DNA from: Prevotellaceae bacterium
GTDB taxonomy: Bacteria; Bacteroidota; Bacteroidia; Bacteroidales; Paludibacteraceae
DNA: 64,000 nucleotides
Direction: 5' to 3'
Assembly: GCA_020636675.1 (NCBI GenBank)
Contig: JACJXK010000004.1
Coordinates: 1-64,000, forward strand
Shown: piece by piece, positions 63,359-64,000 of the stretch
Numbering within the stretch: the first letter of the stretch is position 1
Layout of the letters: each line of letters opens with the position of its first letter
Notes under the pieces: model-generated
What the model was told of the DNA's origin: nothing
Databases searched by the model: none
What the model saw: the letters and a program-made list of their open reading frames with translations, nothing else
Position numbers and translations under genes: made by a program

Positions 63359-64000
63359 TCAAAATCTGCTGTTGGGAAGATAGACAATTTCTCCTAGATG
63401 GGAGGCTAATGCGCGGTTTACTTTTTGTAATGTCTGTAGCTCGGTCATGATGGCGATCAGTTCGTCGTTTCCCATCGGTGTCTTCAGCTTGTCTTGTAGC
63501 TCTTTTATCTTATGGGAGATTACCTTGAATTTGAAGTCCATCACGACACGGGGCACCAGTTCGAACAGACGGTTGCCGTCTGTCTCCAGTTTCTTCGTTT
63601 TGTTGTGTATCTTGCTCAGTTGGTAGGGCTCGGCAACGAGGTCGGAGGCCGCCTTGCTGATGGTAGGGTTTTCGTGATAGATGAAATATCGTTCCGCCTT
63701 GAATCCGGAGGTGTTGTCCATCTGCTCTATGGCTTCGTCCATCATCTGTCTGAAGGTGGGGTCGCTTAGAGTGAGCCCGTCGTTGGCGAGCTGTTTTTCT
63801 ACGTATTTGATTACGGAGAGGTTGGTGAAGGAAGGTTCGTCTTCCTCCTCTTTTCCCGTCTCTTCATCGTCGGTTTTGTTTTCGTTTTCCACCTCGCACA
63901 TCACTTTTTCTCCATATCTGACCACGAATTGAATGATGTTTTTCTCCTCCTCGTAAAAGCAGCCCGATGCTTCCGGCTGTCTCTCTTTTTGTTCGTCGGC
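63359..64000 (-). CDS. dnaG: DNA primase, C-terminal part, 5' end beyond the window
   Basis: An open frame runs to the right edge of the window, giving about 213 residues. GCFYEEEKNIIQFVVRYGE is the start of the C-terminal helicase-binding domain of DnaG. It is followed by an acidic linker (ENENKTDDEETGKEEEDE) and helical segments ending KVNRALASHLGEIVYL. The zinc and TOPRIM domains would be outside the window. A GTG at 63925 lies inside the domain and is not the real start. Confidence 0.82.
   Translation of the reverse strand, partial: ADEQKERQPEASGCFYEEEKNIIQFVVRYGEKVMCEVENENKTDDEETGKEEEDEPSFTNLSVIKYVEKQLANDGLTLSDPTFRQMMDEAIEQMDNTSGFKAERYFIYHENPTISKAASDLVAEPYQLSKIHNKTKKLETDGNRLFELVPRVVMDFKFKVISHKIKELQDKLKTPMGNDELIAIMTELQTLQKVNRALASHLGEIVYLPNSRF

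Overview
The window is about 64 kb of a Bacteroidales (Bacteroidota) chromosome. The evidence for this is Bacteroidota-type promoter boxes (TAnnTTTG), a type B type-9-secretion (T9SS) C-terminal domain with PorP/SprF partners, a PF09820-type ATPase with a PD-(D/E)XK domain, a fused gamma-alpha 2-oxoacid:ferredoxin oxidoreductase, and the acpP-fabF-rnc order. Oxygen-sensitive oxidoreductase genes and a propionate/acetate-type CoA-transferase fit an anaerobic, probably gut-associated lifestyle. I cannot fix the family or genus from the sequence alone. No rRNA, tRNA or CRISPR array was seen.

Layout. 1-9.7 kb, housekeeping: a truncated CsgG-like gene, a lipoprotein, prfB with its programmed +1 frameshift, an acyl-CoA ligase, rnc-fabF-acpP, purN and a GPH-family sugar symporter. 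10-29 kb, cell-surface locus: on the minus strand a coupled operon encodes a TPR/MORN-variant repeat protein, an apparently active secreted transglutaminase-like protein and its catalytically dead paralogue. Divergently on the plus strand lie a 2500-residue repeat adhesin with a T9SS type B C-terminal domain, an OmpA/PD40 envelope protein and two PorP/SprF proteins. 29.5-35 kb, accessory region: a small membrane protein, an ATPase/nuclease-like gene flanked by an 18-bp direct repeat, PoxB and a GNAT acetyltransferase, with intergenic palindromes and dispersed repeats. 35-44.8 kb: 2-oxoacid:ferredoxin oxidoreductase, DNA polymerase IV, a fluoride channel coupled to a DcaP-like porin, a CoA-transferase and two TetR regulators.

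45-54.5 kb is one long plus-strand cluster for urea use: urease subunits (ureABC), metallochaperones (ureEFGD), a urea transporter and an ECF-type nickel importer (nikMN, nikQ, nikO). Together these import urea, import nickel, assemble the metallocentre and release ammonia. A terminator-like hairpin between ureC and ureE could reduce expression of the accessory part. 54.8-55.4 kb holds a group II intron ribozyme without a reverse-transcriptase ORF, antisense to typA and lying between the typA stop codon and its terminator.

55.4-64 kb, housekeeping again: typA, a phosphate permease with its DUF47 partner, a C45 Ntn-hydrolase, class II aldolase, a YD-repeat-like secreted protein and the C-terminal part of dnaG.

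The best candidates for something little described are the divergent 10-29 kb surface locus, with its active/dead transglutaminase pair, MORN-variant protein and alternating-repeat adhesin, and the ORF-less intron. All functional statements come from reading motifs; no database search was run.
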